From positions 1 to 64,000 of the forward strand of contig CALIJG010000029.1 of the NCBI GenBank assembly GCA_938018005.1: a stretch of DNA of 64,000 nucleotides, read 5' to 3'. The stretch comes from an uncultured Candidatus Saccharibacteria bacterium. Its GTDB lineage: Bacteria > Patescibacteriota > Saccharimonadia > Saccharimonadales > Saccharimonadaceae. How positions within the stretch are numbered: the first letter of the stretch is position 1; every line of letters begins with the position of its first letter. Position numbers and translations under genes: made by a program. Under the pieces are notes generated by a model. The model saw nothing but the letters and a program-made list of their open reading frames with translations. It was not told where the DNA came from and made no database searches. This document shows positions 16,870 to 25,545 of the stretch, in pieces.

Positions 16870-17628
16870 TTACTCCGTTACGCCCAAAACCCCATCTAGA
16901 GCATAGGCAGTCGTCTCCCAGCCATTGACGGCAATGCTGTCGATGCCCATCGCGCGGACTGGGTAGTCGTTGCCTCCTTCTTCGATCTTATCGCCAAAGA
17001 AGAGGACTTCACTTTTCTCTAAGCCGTTAGCCTCGAGGAGCTTCTTCATGCCGTAGGCTTTGTCGATGCCAGGACGAGTAATATCGGTGCTGGTAGTGCC
17101 ACCAATGCGCACTTCGAGGCCGGGCAGCTGCGCCGCTACTTTGTCGCGGTAGACTGGCCGAACATCCTTGTACTTCTCTGCCCAGGCGTATTTTTCCTCT
17201 GGAGTGGCTTGCTGACCCAAGGCAGATATAGTGATCTGACTCTGACGATCCTCGATGATTTCACCCGCTGGGTGCTCGCACCAGATCCCCATCTCTCGTG
17301 CAGTCGACTCAAGCACACTCACAATTTGCGCCTTTTGCTCATCCGTCAGATCCTCGGCATACTGCAGTTGCCACTCGCCCGCCTGTGGGTCGAAGCGATA
17401 ATAGCGCGTACCACACGTCGGCATAGCGTGAAACTTGCCCAGCAGCTCGGGCGACACATCAAGGCGGCTCGTCACCTGCTTTTGGATCTGCTTGAAGTCC
17501 CCGCCGGTGATGACGCACACATCATACTTCTCTAGCAAACGCCCCAGCAGAGCCGCCATCCGGTCGCTCACGGGCGACTTCGTCACTGCTAGCGTATCGT
17601 CTAGATCAAATGCAATCAGTTTTTTCAT
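16870..17628 (-). CDS. HAD-IIB family phosphatase, phosphomannomutase-like
   Basis: A 252-aa HAD-superfamily hydrolase. Motif I is FDLDDTL (residues 8-14), followed by VITGG (motif II) and GDKIEEGGNDYP (motif IV). The last motif is close to that of eukaryotic-type phosphomannomutase and sucrose-phosphatase relatives. It probably dephosphorylates or isomerises a sugar phosphate; the substrate is unknown. An AGAGGAG ribosome site lies upstream. Confidence 0.8.
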   Translation of the reverse strand: MKKLIAFDLDDTLAVTKSPVSDRMAALLGRLLEKYDVCVITGGDFKQIQKQVTSRLDVSPELLGKFHAMPTCGTRYYRFDPQAGEWQLQYAEDLTDEQKAQIVSVLESTAREMGIWCEHPAGEIIEDRQSQITISALGQQATPEEKYAWAEKYKDVRPVYRDKVAAQLPGLEVRIGGTTSTDITRPGIDKAYGMKKLLEANGLEKSEVLFFGDKIEEGGNDYPVRAMGIDSIAVNGWETTAYALDGVLGVTE

Positions 17629-17747
17629 GACAAATTCTCCTCTTGTAGCTACTAATGTGACATTATCATACCATAAAATATGGCAAATCCATAATCGAAT
17701 AATCGGTTGCTACCCTTCTGCCGAGCATAGCCATCGAGAACACCCGT

Positions 17748-18956
17748 CTATCGCACGAGCACGAAGCTATTTTTGCCTTTTTTGATCAAGCTTGGACTCG
17801 TCGCTGGTTGATCACTGGTGATTTTTGCACCGTCAAGGCTAATGGCATTATTTTTGATGAGGCGACGTGCTTCGCCATTGCTAGCGCAAACACCAGCCTC
17901 CACTAGTGCTGCTACCACTGACTGCGGCGAGACGGTTGGGATCTCGTTAGCCAGCGCATCAAGATCTTCCTCGCGCAGTGTCGATAGGTCATTATTACCA
18001 AAGAGCACACTCGTCACCCGCTCCACACTCTCGCGGCGCTCATGGCCATGGACGATATCGGTTACTTCTCGTGCGAGTGTCTTTTGTAGGGTGCGCGCAC
18101 CAGGGTTAGCGCGATGGCTGTCGATTAATGTTTCGACAGTTGCTTGATCAAGCAACGTGTAGATCTTGATCAAGTCTTCGCTCGTCTCGTCATCGCAGTT
18201 GAGCCAAAATTGGTAGAATTTGTATGGACTCGTCAGTGCTGGGTCAAGCCAAACTGCACCACCTTCCGACTTGCCAAATTTCACTCCTGTCTGCTTATTA
18301 ATCACCAGTGGTGCCGTCAAGACATGGGCTTCGCCACCCTCGAGCTTGCGAATGAGCGACACGCCTGTCACGCTATTACCCCATTGGTCGGCACCAGCCA
18401 ATTGCAGCGTCGCACCCTTCTCGCGGTACAGATGCAAGAAGTCATAGCCTTGAATCAATGCATAACTAAATTCACCATAGCTAATGCCTGTCCCGCCTTC
18501 GCCGATCCGTTGCTGCACAAAGTCGCGGTCGAGCAGTTGCGTCATACTGACGTGCTTACCGATCTGGTGCAAGAAATCGATATAATTAACGTGAGCAAAC
18601 CAATCAGCATTATTGACTACCGCAAAATCCTGGCCGCGAAATATCTGCCGAAACTGCGCCGTTAAGCCCTCAACGCTGCGCGCTACGGTCTCGGCATTAC
18701 GGAGGTCACGTTCTTGCTTTTTGCCGTCTGGGTCGCCAATCATGCCGGTTGCACCGCCCACAAGCAACAGTGGTGTGTGTCCATGGTCAATGAAATGCCG
18801 GCACAGCATCATGACGGCCAAGTTACCAATCGTCATACTCGGTGCACTCGGGTCAACGCCGATGTAGAAAGTGCGTGGTTTATTGATGTCATTAACATTA
18901 GCGAACGTCGTTTGATTGATAAATCCGCGCCAGGTTAATTCTTCTGCTAAGGTCAT
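17748..18956 (-). CDS. tyrS: Tyrosyl-tRNA synthetase
   Basis: Class I aminoacyl-tRNA synthetase of 402 aa charging tRNA-Tyr. It has YIGVDPSAPSMTIGN at the HIGH position, the tyrosine-binding QGYDFLHL and QLAGADQWGN, and KFGKSEG as the KMSKS loop. A C-terminal S4-like RNA-binding domain (about 330-402) contains SNGEARRLIKNNAI. The first residue of HIGH is Thr instead of His, and the upstream DPT is DPS. GGAGG lies just before the start. Confidence 0.95.
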   Translation of the reverse strand: MTLAEELTWRGFINQTTFANVNDINKPRTFYIGVDPSAPSMTIGNLAVMMLCRHFIDHGHTPLLLVGGATGMIGDPDGKKQERDLRNAETVARSVEGLTAQFRQIFRGQDFAVVNNADWFAHVNYIDFLHQIGKHVSMTQLLDRDFVQQRIGEGGTGISYGEFSYALIQGYDFLHLYREKGATLQLAGADQWGNSVTGVSLIRKLEGGEAHVLTAPLVINKQTGVKFGKSEGGAVWLDPALTSPYKFYQFWLNCDDETSEDLIKIYTLLDQATVETLIDSHRANPGARTLQKTLAREVTDIVHGHERRESVERVTSVLFGNNDLSTLREEDLDALANEIPTVSPQSVVAALVEAGVCASNGEARRLIKNNAISLDGAKITSDQPATSPSLIKKGKNSFVLVR

Positions 18957-19076
18957 ATATCCTCCACTCTTGCTCTTTCTTATGCTCGTGTATTGCTATT
19001 TATTTTAGCACGAAACAGCGTGAAGTAGTGGGGCTGCGCCGCAGGAAAAGACTAGCCCTACCCGCCTACATAATGC

Positions 19077-19082
19077 TATAAT
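19077..19082 (+). promoter_or_regulatory. -10 box upstream of the penicillin-binding protein
   Basis: TATAAT about 38 nt before the GTG start, giving a leader of about 30 nt with a purine-rich ribosome-site region. Confidence 0.6.
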
Positions 19083-19119
19083 GCAGAGGAATATTGCGTG
19101 TTAGAGGAAATAAGAGATC

Positions 19120-21792
19120 GTGGTTAAAAATAATTTATCACATCGAGTTAGCGTCTACTCCAACCTTGCAGCCAAGCGCCGCACCAAAAAAGACGCCGAA
19201 GCCCGCCGCAGAGCGGAGTACTTGGCAAGCCTACCCAAGCAGCCTCTCAAACGGCTACTCTATCGCTTGCATCCACGCCGCGTGGCACAATTCTTATTTA
19301 GCAAGCGTGGGGCTTATGCCATCCTCAAGGTAGTTGGTGGGTTTTTCCTCGTGCTCGCCCTTATTATCGCTGGGCTTTTCACTTACTACCGCAAAGACCT
19401 CGACGCAATTCGCCCAGGCGAGATAGACAAACGCGTCCAGACCACTGTTACCAAATACCTCGATCGTAGTGGCCAGCTCCTCTGGGAGGATAAAGGCAAC
19501 GGCGACTACAAGCTCGTGGTCGATGGCAACCAGATTAGCGACTACGTCAAGAAGGCAACGATCGCCGTGGAAGACCGTGATTTTTATAACCACCACGGTA
19601 TTAGCCTGGCTGGTATTTCTCGCGCATTCCTGAGTAACTCGCAGGGTAATGCTGTGCAGGGTGGCTCAACACTGACACAGCAGCTCGTCAAGCAAGCCTT
19701 CTTCGAGAAGAGCGAAATCGAAAAACGCGGCCTCGATGGTATACCACGCAAGATCAAGGAGGTGATTCTCTCGATTGAGGTCGAGCGTATGTACAACAAA
19801 GATCAAATCCTGAATCTCTATCTCAACGAAGCATCATACGGCGGCCGCCGTAATGGTGTTGAGTCGGCTGCGCGCACCTACTTCCAGAAACCAGCTAAGG
19901 ATCTCACGCTAGCCGAATCAGCGCTGCTTGCCGGCATTCCTAACAGTCCTGGGCTCTACGACCCATATTACGTGCCAGGCAATAGTGCACTTATTGCGCG
20001 CCAGCATAAGGTGCTCGATAGTATGGTTGAGATGAATTACATTACTAAAGAGCAAGCTAAGGAAGCAAAGCAAGTCGCCATTCTTGACACTGTAAAACCA
20101 AAGGCTGAGCAATATGCTGACATCAAAGCACCGCACTTTGTCCTAATGGTGCGCGACCAGCTCGAAAAAGAGTTGGGCAAGTCAACAGTCGGCAAAGGCG
20201 GCCTCACCGTCACGACAACACTTGACTCAACGCTCCAAGGTAAGCTTGAGGGTCGTATGCAAAGTATGTTTAATGGCAAACTCACGAACTCTAACTGTGG
20301 TAATACCAACTGCGCAACTTATGCTGGCTTTACCAATGGCGCAGCCGCCATTGAGGATAACAAAACAGGTCAGGTAGTAGCGCTGGTTGGTAGTCGAGAT
20401 TTCAACTATGCCGTCTTTGGCCAAAATAATGCCGCCACCGCCTTTATCCAACCTGGTTCATCCATCAAGCCACTGGTCTACGCTCAGCTCTTCCAAAACA
20501 AGGGCAATGGCAAGACCAACTACGGGAGCGGCTCTGTTCTGTCCGACTCAAAGATCAGCTTTGGCAGTTGGACACCACAAAACGCCGATGGTAAGTTCCA
20601 AAACAACATTAACCTCCGCCAAGCTCTCGCTCGCTCACGCAATATCCCCGCCATCAAGGCCATGCAAGAGAACGAGCGTAACAAACGCGGCAGTACCTGG
20701 CAGACCATCCGCGAGATGGGCGACAACGCTTACTGCACCCAAGGTGCGGACTCCCAAGCTGGTTTATCAAGCGCTATCGGGAGCTGTGGTACACGCCTCG
20801 TCGACCACGTCAATGCCATCGCATCTTTGGCGCGGATGGGTACCTACACCCCGCAATCAACCGTTCTTAAAGTAACCAACAGCACTGGTCAAGTCCTTAA
20901 GCAGTACACGGCCTCTACGAAGCAGGTGATCGACCAGCAAGCTGCCTACATCGTCAACGATATCCTCGGTGACTCCAGTGCACGGGCCAACCTCGGTGGT
21001 GGGCAAGACTACATGCCACAAATGAATCGCCTCAAGGCGAAGACTGCTGTCAAGACCGGTACATCAAACTCCGAGATCAACGGCAAGGTGGTAGCAAAGG
21101 ATATTTGGACAGTCGGCTACACACCAACACTATCCATGGCGGTTTGGCTAGGCAACTCTGACACGTCACCACTCCGTAATGGTAACTCACTCATCCCCGC
21201 TATGTTGCTCGACTACACTATGGCTGACGCCACGCAATACTACGTTAGCCAAAACAAAGCTTCGTACAGTGATTGGTTCTCTGCGCCTAGTGGCATCCAG
21301 CGAATCAACAATGAAGTCTACCCATCGTATTACAATAAGAACTCCAACCGCAGTAGCAACACAATGTCATTCGATCGGGTATCTAAGAAAAAGGCCACAA
21401 GCTGCACACCAGAGTCAGCCCGCATTGACATCCCTGTCACTCGGTCAAAGGACTCGTCAGGTAAAGAGACTGTCTCAGCTCAAGATGGCTATGATGCGAC
21501 CAGCAATGACGACACTCATCGCTGTACCGACTCTAAACCAAGTGTTTCCGTCGCCGTAAGCTCGAGTGGGCAATCGGCGACGGTATACTACCGGCAGGGT
21601 AGTCACCCACTCCAACAGTTAGAGGTGAAGGTAGGTGACCAGCTCGTTGGCACACGCCAAGTCAACAGCGATGGCGATACTAACGTCTCTATCCCCTCCT
21701 CTGCTGGCAAAAACTTCACTGTGACTGCCACACTGACAGACAGCGTATACTACAGTGACAAAAACACCGCTCACGGCCAGCGAACGAGCTAG
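19120..21792 (+). CDS. Class A penicillin-binding protein (transglycosylase/transpeptidase)
   Basis: Bifunctional peptidoglycan synthase of 890 aa. It has a basic cytoplasmic N-terminus and one TM helix (about 68-90). The GT51 domain has AVEDRDFYNHHGIS (149-162), GGSTLTQQL (182-190) and the EVILSIEVER region. In the transpeptidase domain SSIK holds the nucleophile Ser447, SRN is at 506-508 and KTGTS at 645-649. The C-terminal part (about 745-890) is Ser/Thr-rich and looks like an extracellular beta-type module. The GTG start is preceded by a GAGGAAATAAGAG region. Confidence 0.93.
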   Translation: MVKNNLSHRVSVYSNLAAKRRTKKDAEARRRAEYLASLPKQPLKRLLYRLHPRRVAQFLFSKRGAYAILKVVGGFFLVLALIIAGLFTYYRKDLDAIRPGEIDKRVQTTVTKYLDRSGQLLWEDKGNGDYKLVVDGNQISDYVKKATIAVEDRDFYNHHGISLAGISRAFLSNSQGNAVQGGSTLTQQLVKQAFFEKSEIEKRGLDGIPRKIKEVILSIEVERMYNKDQILNLYLNEASYGGRRNGVESAARTYFQKPAKDLTLAESALLAGIPNSPGLYDPYYVPGNSALIARQHKVLDSMVEMNYITKEQAKEAKQVAILDTVKPKAEQYADIKAPHFVLMVRDQLEKELGKSTVGKGGLTVTTTLDSTLQGKLEGRMQSMFNGKLTNSNCGNTNCATYAGFTNGAAAIEDNKTGQVVALVGSRDFNYAVFGQNNAATAFIQPGSSIKPLVYAQLFQNKGNGKTNYGSGSVLSDSKISFGSWTPQNADGKFQNNINLRQALARSRNIPAIKAMQENERNKRGSTWQTIREMGDNAYCTQGADSQAGLSSAIGSCGTRLVDHVNAIASLARMGTYTPQSTVLKVTNSTGQVLKQYTASTKQVIDQQAAYIVNDILGDSSARANLGGGQDYMPQMNRLKAKTAVKTGTSNSEINGKVVAKDIWTVGYTPTLSMAVWLGNSDTSPLRNGNSLIPAMLLDYTMADATQYYVSQNKASYSDWFSAPSGIQRINNEVYPSYYNKNSNRSSNTMSFDRVSKKKATSCTPESARIDIPVTRSKDSSGKETVSAQDGYDATSNDDTHRCTDSKPSVSVAVSSSGQSATVYYRQGSHPLQQLEVKVGDQLVGTRQVNSDGDTNVSIPSSAGKNFTVTATLTDSVYYSDKNTAHGQRTS

Positions 21793-21814
21793 TGCATCTT
21801 TAACAGAGAATAGT

Positions 21815-21848
21815 TATAATACCCTGCACCTACAGCTGCAGGATTTTT
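21815..21848 (+). terminator. Hairpin after the penicillin-binding protein, with an embedded -10-like box
   Basis: CCTGCA-N8-TGCAGG (21823-21842) followed by ATTTTTC is consistent with an intrinsic terminator. A TATAAT at 21815-21820 directly precedes it, so the hairpin could also be the 5' end of a short transcript. Confidence 0.55.
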
Positions 21849-21869
21849 CATAATGGAGGATTTGTTGCT

Positions 21870-21902
21870 ATGCTCAGAATTGCGCTGCCTTTGTTCGAGT
21901 AG
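21870..21902 (+). other. 10-codon micro-ORF with ribosome site (doubtful)
   Basis: ATG...TAG of 33 nt preceded by GGAGG at 9-10 nt spacing, downstream of the TATAAT at 21815. No family can be assigned. It could be chance or the remnant of a lost gene. The remaining 160 nt to the next gene hold nothing recognisable. Confidence 0.2.
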
Positions 21903-22065
21903 TATGTAGTCACTTATGACATAAGACTTATTTTGCAATGAGGATACAGTGGTTTGAGGTCTAAGATGAGAGTATGACGTGTCTAATATTGTGGTCCAGA
22001 TAATACCTCTAGCCTATTTGAGATATAGCCAAATTAGGATTTACAGTCACATAAGAAAGTGAGGG

Positions 22066-22881
22066 CTATGCGGCAATCAATAAAGGCTTCACCACCCTCA
22101 CCAACTGTCGATGCAGCTCCGGTGCTCCCGCCAGCCAGGTGAAGTTCTCGTGAGAGCGATTCAGGGCGTTGTGGTAATCCATAGGGTTACCAGCAATATC
22201 GGTATAGACGCCGCCTGCTTCCTCAATAATGATCTGCTGCGCGACGTTGTCCCAGATCTTGCTCGTTTGGTTGGCGCAGGCACCATAGGCACCCTTCGCA
22301 ACCATTGCTTGGTCGAAAGCACTGTTGGAGGAGCGGAGATTACGGATCGAGAGGATGATGGTACCAAGTAGCTCAGCCTCGCGCTTTGTTCGGGCTGGAT
22401 CCTCAGGGTGGCCGTCAATACCATACGCGACAAGACTATTGGCAAGGTCGGATTCGCGCGAGACATGGATCTTCTGGCCATTACACCAGGCACCCGCACC
22501 CTTAGTCGCAACGTAGAGCTCGCCAAAAGCAGGCAGGGCTATTCCACCAGCCACTGGTGTGTCGTGATCGAGCAGCCCCAGCATAATGCCATACTGTGGT
22601 AGTCCCACCGCAAAGTTGCTCGTCCCATCGATCGGGTCAACCACCCAGGTGTAGCGCGACCTGTTATCGACACAGCCCAGCTCCTCATCGATAATATTAT
22701 GATCAGGGTATGCTGTGCGGATTGCGTCCGTCAGGAAATGACCGATCTCCAGGTCTGTCTCTGTCAGGACTTGATTGCGATCTCCCTCTTTAACCGAGTG
22801 AGAGAGGTTGCCAAAGTTCGCGGCTGCAATCTTCGCGGTGGCGGTGAGGGTGGTAGTGAGAAAATCTCGATAGGTATGCAT
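22066..22881 (-). CDS. Inositol monophosphatase family phosphatase
   Basis: Mg-dependent phosphatase of 271 aa in the IMPase/FIG superfamily. Motifs are IIDEELG (metal-binding Glu), WVVDPIDGTSNFAVGLP (DPIDGT) and SKIWDNVAQQIIIEEAGG (the WD motif). Probable substrates are inositol phosphate or related sugar phosphates, or 3'-phosphoadenosine compounds; they cannot be separated by sequence. The start at 22881 is chosen because AAAGGGG lies about 8 nt upstream; an ATG six codons earlier overlaps that ribosome site. Confidence 0.88.
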   Translation of the reverse strand: MHTYRDFLTTTLTATAKIAAANFGNLSHSVKEGDRNQVLTETDLEIGHFLTDAIRTAYPDHNIIDEELGCVDNRSRYTWVVDPIDGTSNFAVGLPQYGIMLGLLDHDTPVAGGIALPAFGELYVATKGAGAWCNGQKIHVSRESDLANSLVAYGIDGHPEDPARTKREAELLGTIILSIRNLRSSNSAFDQAMVAKGAYGACANQTSKIWDNVAQQIIIEEAGGVYTDIAGNPMDYHNALNRSHENFTWLAGAPELHRQLVRVVKPLLIAA

Positions 22882-22988
22882 AATTGCTTCCCCTTTCATG
22901 GCATTACTACCATCAGTATAGCACCCTGAGAATCACGTATCAAAAATTAAACAATATCTCTTTACTATCTGCTAGCTTCGCAACAACG

Positions 22989-24173
22989 CTAATCCGTCTG
23001 CTTTTTTACCAAATCAAGCAGTGCTGCTTCGTGGTCAACACGGCGACGTGATGATGAGCGAGTGGTTCGTTTCTTGGAGGGAGCTTGCGTGGCTACCTGT
23101 GGGGTGCGGCTCGTTGTTGATTGCTTGGTATGCCTAGATTGAGGGGATGAAGCAGCCTGTGGAGACTTCGGAGCCGTAGCGGCTCGCGCGCGAGAGGTAC
23201 GCTTGGCTAGTTGCTTTGATTGTGGTTGCTCTGCTGGCTTTGTTTTCTCATGAGTCACACGCGCCGTTCGCTGAGGCTGACTTGAGGCTGGCTGGTCATT
23301 TTTCTTATCTGTTTTTTCTGCTGGAGCTGTGGTAGTGCGGGTCCGCGCTGGTTGGCGAGAACGCGAGGTCTTTGCTGGTTTGGGCTGAATAGATGGTTGA
23401 GTAGCCGACTCTTCTTGCGCTACTACTTTTCCTGATGATGCCTCAGCTGAGCGCGCTTTGGCTGGCTGAACTACTGGCTTTTTGACGAGCTTGGCAAAGA
23501 TCATCTTACCTGCAGCGGTCTGAAGGTTGCGAATAATCTCTACTTCACAGGTGCGACCCAGCTGGCTGCTGGCTTGCTCCACAACCACCATCGTGCCATC
23601 TGGCAAATGCCCAACCGCCTGATGAGCATCCTGCCCCTTCTGAAGGAGCGCCAGTGTCAAGTGCTCACCAGGTAAATGTGCCATCCGGATGCTCTGCGCC
23701 AGCTCATTCATGTTGAGCACGCCAATCCCTTCCACGGCGGCGACTTTGTTGAGGTTATAATCGATCGTGAGCAGCCATGCGCTATGCTGCTTGGCTAGGC
23801 TTAGCAATCGCTCATCAACTCCCTCACGTGCTTTGCTACCATCCTGCAAGAGCTCTACCTCAACTTCGTCCATCGCCTGCAGCTCCGTCACGACGTCAAG
23901 GCCATAACGAGCGCGAGCTCGCTTGTCGCTGTCAGCGTGATCTGCCAAAAATTGCAGCTCGCCCACCACACTACGGGGGATCACCAGCGTGTCACCAATG
24001 AATCCTGTTTTGGCAACGGCTGTAATACGACCATCCATCAGTACCGACGTATCGACTAACAGTGCTCGCCCTTTCGTCTTGAGTGTGTTACGCGGTAGCC
24101 GAGCCAGAAGATAACTGACTTCGCCAAGAATAATCAGTGTGATGATAAGCAACACAAGAGTAGATAATTGCAT
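22989..24173 (-). CDS. PIN/TRAM domain membrane protein with long basic low-complexity tail
   Basis: A 394-aa protein with an N-terminal TM helix (3-25) and a PIN domain (about 38-155: LLVDTSVLMDGR, IPRSVVGELQ, DERLLSLA, LLTIDYNLNKVA). Then comes a TRAM-like domain (about 165-230: GEHLTLALLQKGQDAHQAVGHLPDGTMVVVE). A tail of about 160 residues is rich in Lys, Arg, Ser, Thr, Pro and Gln. The first half resembles YacL, a putative membrane RNase. It lies 13 nt after radA, as yacL follows the clpC-radA region in Firmicutes. The disordered basic tail may bind nucleic acid. Confidence 0.85.
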   Translation of the reverse strand: MQLSTLVLLIITLIILGEVSYLLARLPRNTLKTKGRALLVDTSVLMDGRITAVAKTGFIGDTLVIPRSVVGELQFLADHADSDKRARARYGLDVVTELQAMDEVEVELLQDGSKAREGVDERLLSLAKQHSAWLLTIDYNLNKVAAVEGIGVLNMNELAQSIRMAHLPGEHLTLALLQKGQDAHQAVGHLPDGTMVVVEQASSQLGRTCEVEIIRNLQTAAGKMIFAKLVKKPVVQPAKARSAEASSGKVVAQEESATQPSIQPKPAKTSRSRQPARTRTTTAPAEKTDKKNDQPASSQPQRTARVTHEKTKPAEQPQSKQLAKRTSRARAATAPKSPQAASSPQSRHTKQSTTSRTPQVATQAPSKKRTTRSSSRRRVDHEAALLDLVKKQTD

Positions 24174-24186
24174 GTTGTTCCTTTTA

Positions 24187-25545
24187 TTATGTTTTTAGAT
24201 AGGTAATGAGTGCGCTGCGGATATCGCGCACATCATGAACAAAGGGCGTCTTAAGACCAGAATGCGGGGCAATTGCTTTGGTGAAGCCGAGCTTTTGCGC
24301 CTCAGCAATGCGCCGCTTGGGCGCTTGGGCGCTGCGTACTTCACCGCCAAGGCCCACCTCGCCAAACACTACTACACCATCATCAAGGCGTCGACCAGCA
24401 GCAGCACTAGCAATTGCCATGACGACGGCTAAGTCGGCCGCCCGATCAGCCAGTTTGAGTCCACCGACAACGTTGATGTAGATATCTTTATCGGATAATT
24501 GCAATTTGGTGCGCCGCTCGAGGACAGCGATCAAAAGGTTGAGTCGGTTGAGATCAAATCCGCTGGCTGTCCTCTTAGGATACCCGAAATGGGTTGGATT
24601 GACAAGTGCTTGGATCTCGACAAGGATGGGGCGGTTGCCCTCAAGGGTGGCCAGCACCACCGATCCATCGGCATTTTGGCGCTCGGCAAGCAGTGCAGCC
24701 GAGGGGTTCTCGACCACCGTTAGGCCATGCTCACCCATAGCAAAAATCGCTGCTTCATTCGTGCTACCATAGCGGTTCTTGATGGCCCGCACCACCTTAA
24801 AGCCGCCGTAGCGATCGCCCTCAAACTGCAGCACCACATCCACGAGATGCTCAAGTACCTTAGGCCCCGCGATCGACCCTTCCTTTGTCACATGGCCCAC
24901 CAACACTACCGCCGTCCCTGATTGCTTGGCCGCTTGAATGATAACGTTGCTGGCGTTAGTAATCTGGCTTACGGTGCCTGGTGCACTAGTGATCTCAGCC
25001 AGGCTCAGCGTCTGAATCGAATCGACAATTACCAGCTGGTATTGGCTGGTACGGATGGTAGCCGCAATATCATCAGCACTCGTGCTCGCCGCAAACGACA
25101 ATGCCTCGTGCTGGTCGGCACCCAGTCGCGTCGCCCGCAGCGCCACCTGCCCAGCCGACTCCTCACCACTGATATAGAGTACTGCTTGCTGCCGAGCAAC
25201 CGCATGCGCGACCTGGAGCAAGAGAGTGCTCTTTCCCATGCCTGGTTGCCCCGCCAGAAGAAGCACGCCACCAGGCAAAATACCACCACCTAGCACTACA
25301 TCAAGATCAGCAATACCCGTTGCAAGTCGTGCCGCTGGCTCATCCTGGCTTGCAGCGGCGGTAATTGGCCGCGGCTGCAGCAACGTACCCTGGCCAGCGC
25401 TGCGTGCCACGGCCGATTTACCCATTGGAGCTGGCACTTGCTCGACGAGGCTATTCCACTGGCCGCATTGTTCACACTTACCGGTCCATTTTGGTGAGCG
25501 CGCACCACACTGCTGGCAAACAAACACCGTGCGAGCTCGTGCCAT
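24187..25545 (-). CDS. radA: DNA repair protein RadA
   Basis: RecA-related ATPase of 452 aa acting in recombination intermediate processing. A C4 zinc finger opens the protein (CQQCGARSPKWTGKCEQCG). Walker A is GQPGMGKST, followed by the RadA-specific KNRYGSTNE (KNRFG in most relatives) and a C-terminal Lon-like domain (GGLKLADRAADLAVVMAIASA). The start overlaps the upstream stop (TAATG). It belongs to the CIRCE-controlled operon headed by clpC. Confidence 0.95.
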   Translation of the reverse strand: MARARTVFVCQQCGARSPKWTGKCEQCGQWNSLVEQVPAPMGKSAVARSAGQGTLLQPRPITAAASQDEPAARLATGIADLDVVLGGGILPGGVLLLAGQPGMGKSTLLLQVAHAVARQQAVLYISGEESAGQVALRATRLGADQHEALSFAASTSADDIAATIRTSQYQLVIVDSIQTLSLAEITSAPGTVSQITNASNVIIQAAKQSGTAVVLVGHVTKEGSIAGPKVLEHLVDVVLQFEGDRYGGFKVVRAIKNRYGSTNEAAIFAMGEHGLTVVENPSAALLAERQNADGSVVLATLEGNRPILVEIQALVNPTHFGYPKRTASGFDLNRLNLLIAVLERRTKLQLSDKDIYINVVGGLKLADRAADLAVVMAIASAAAGRRLDDGVVVFGEVGLGGEVRSAQAPKRRIAEAQKLGFTKAIAPHSGLKTPFVHDVRDIRSALITYLKT

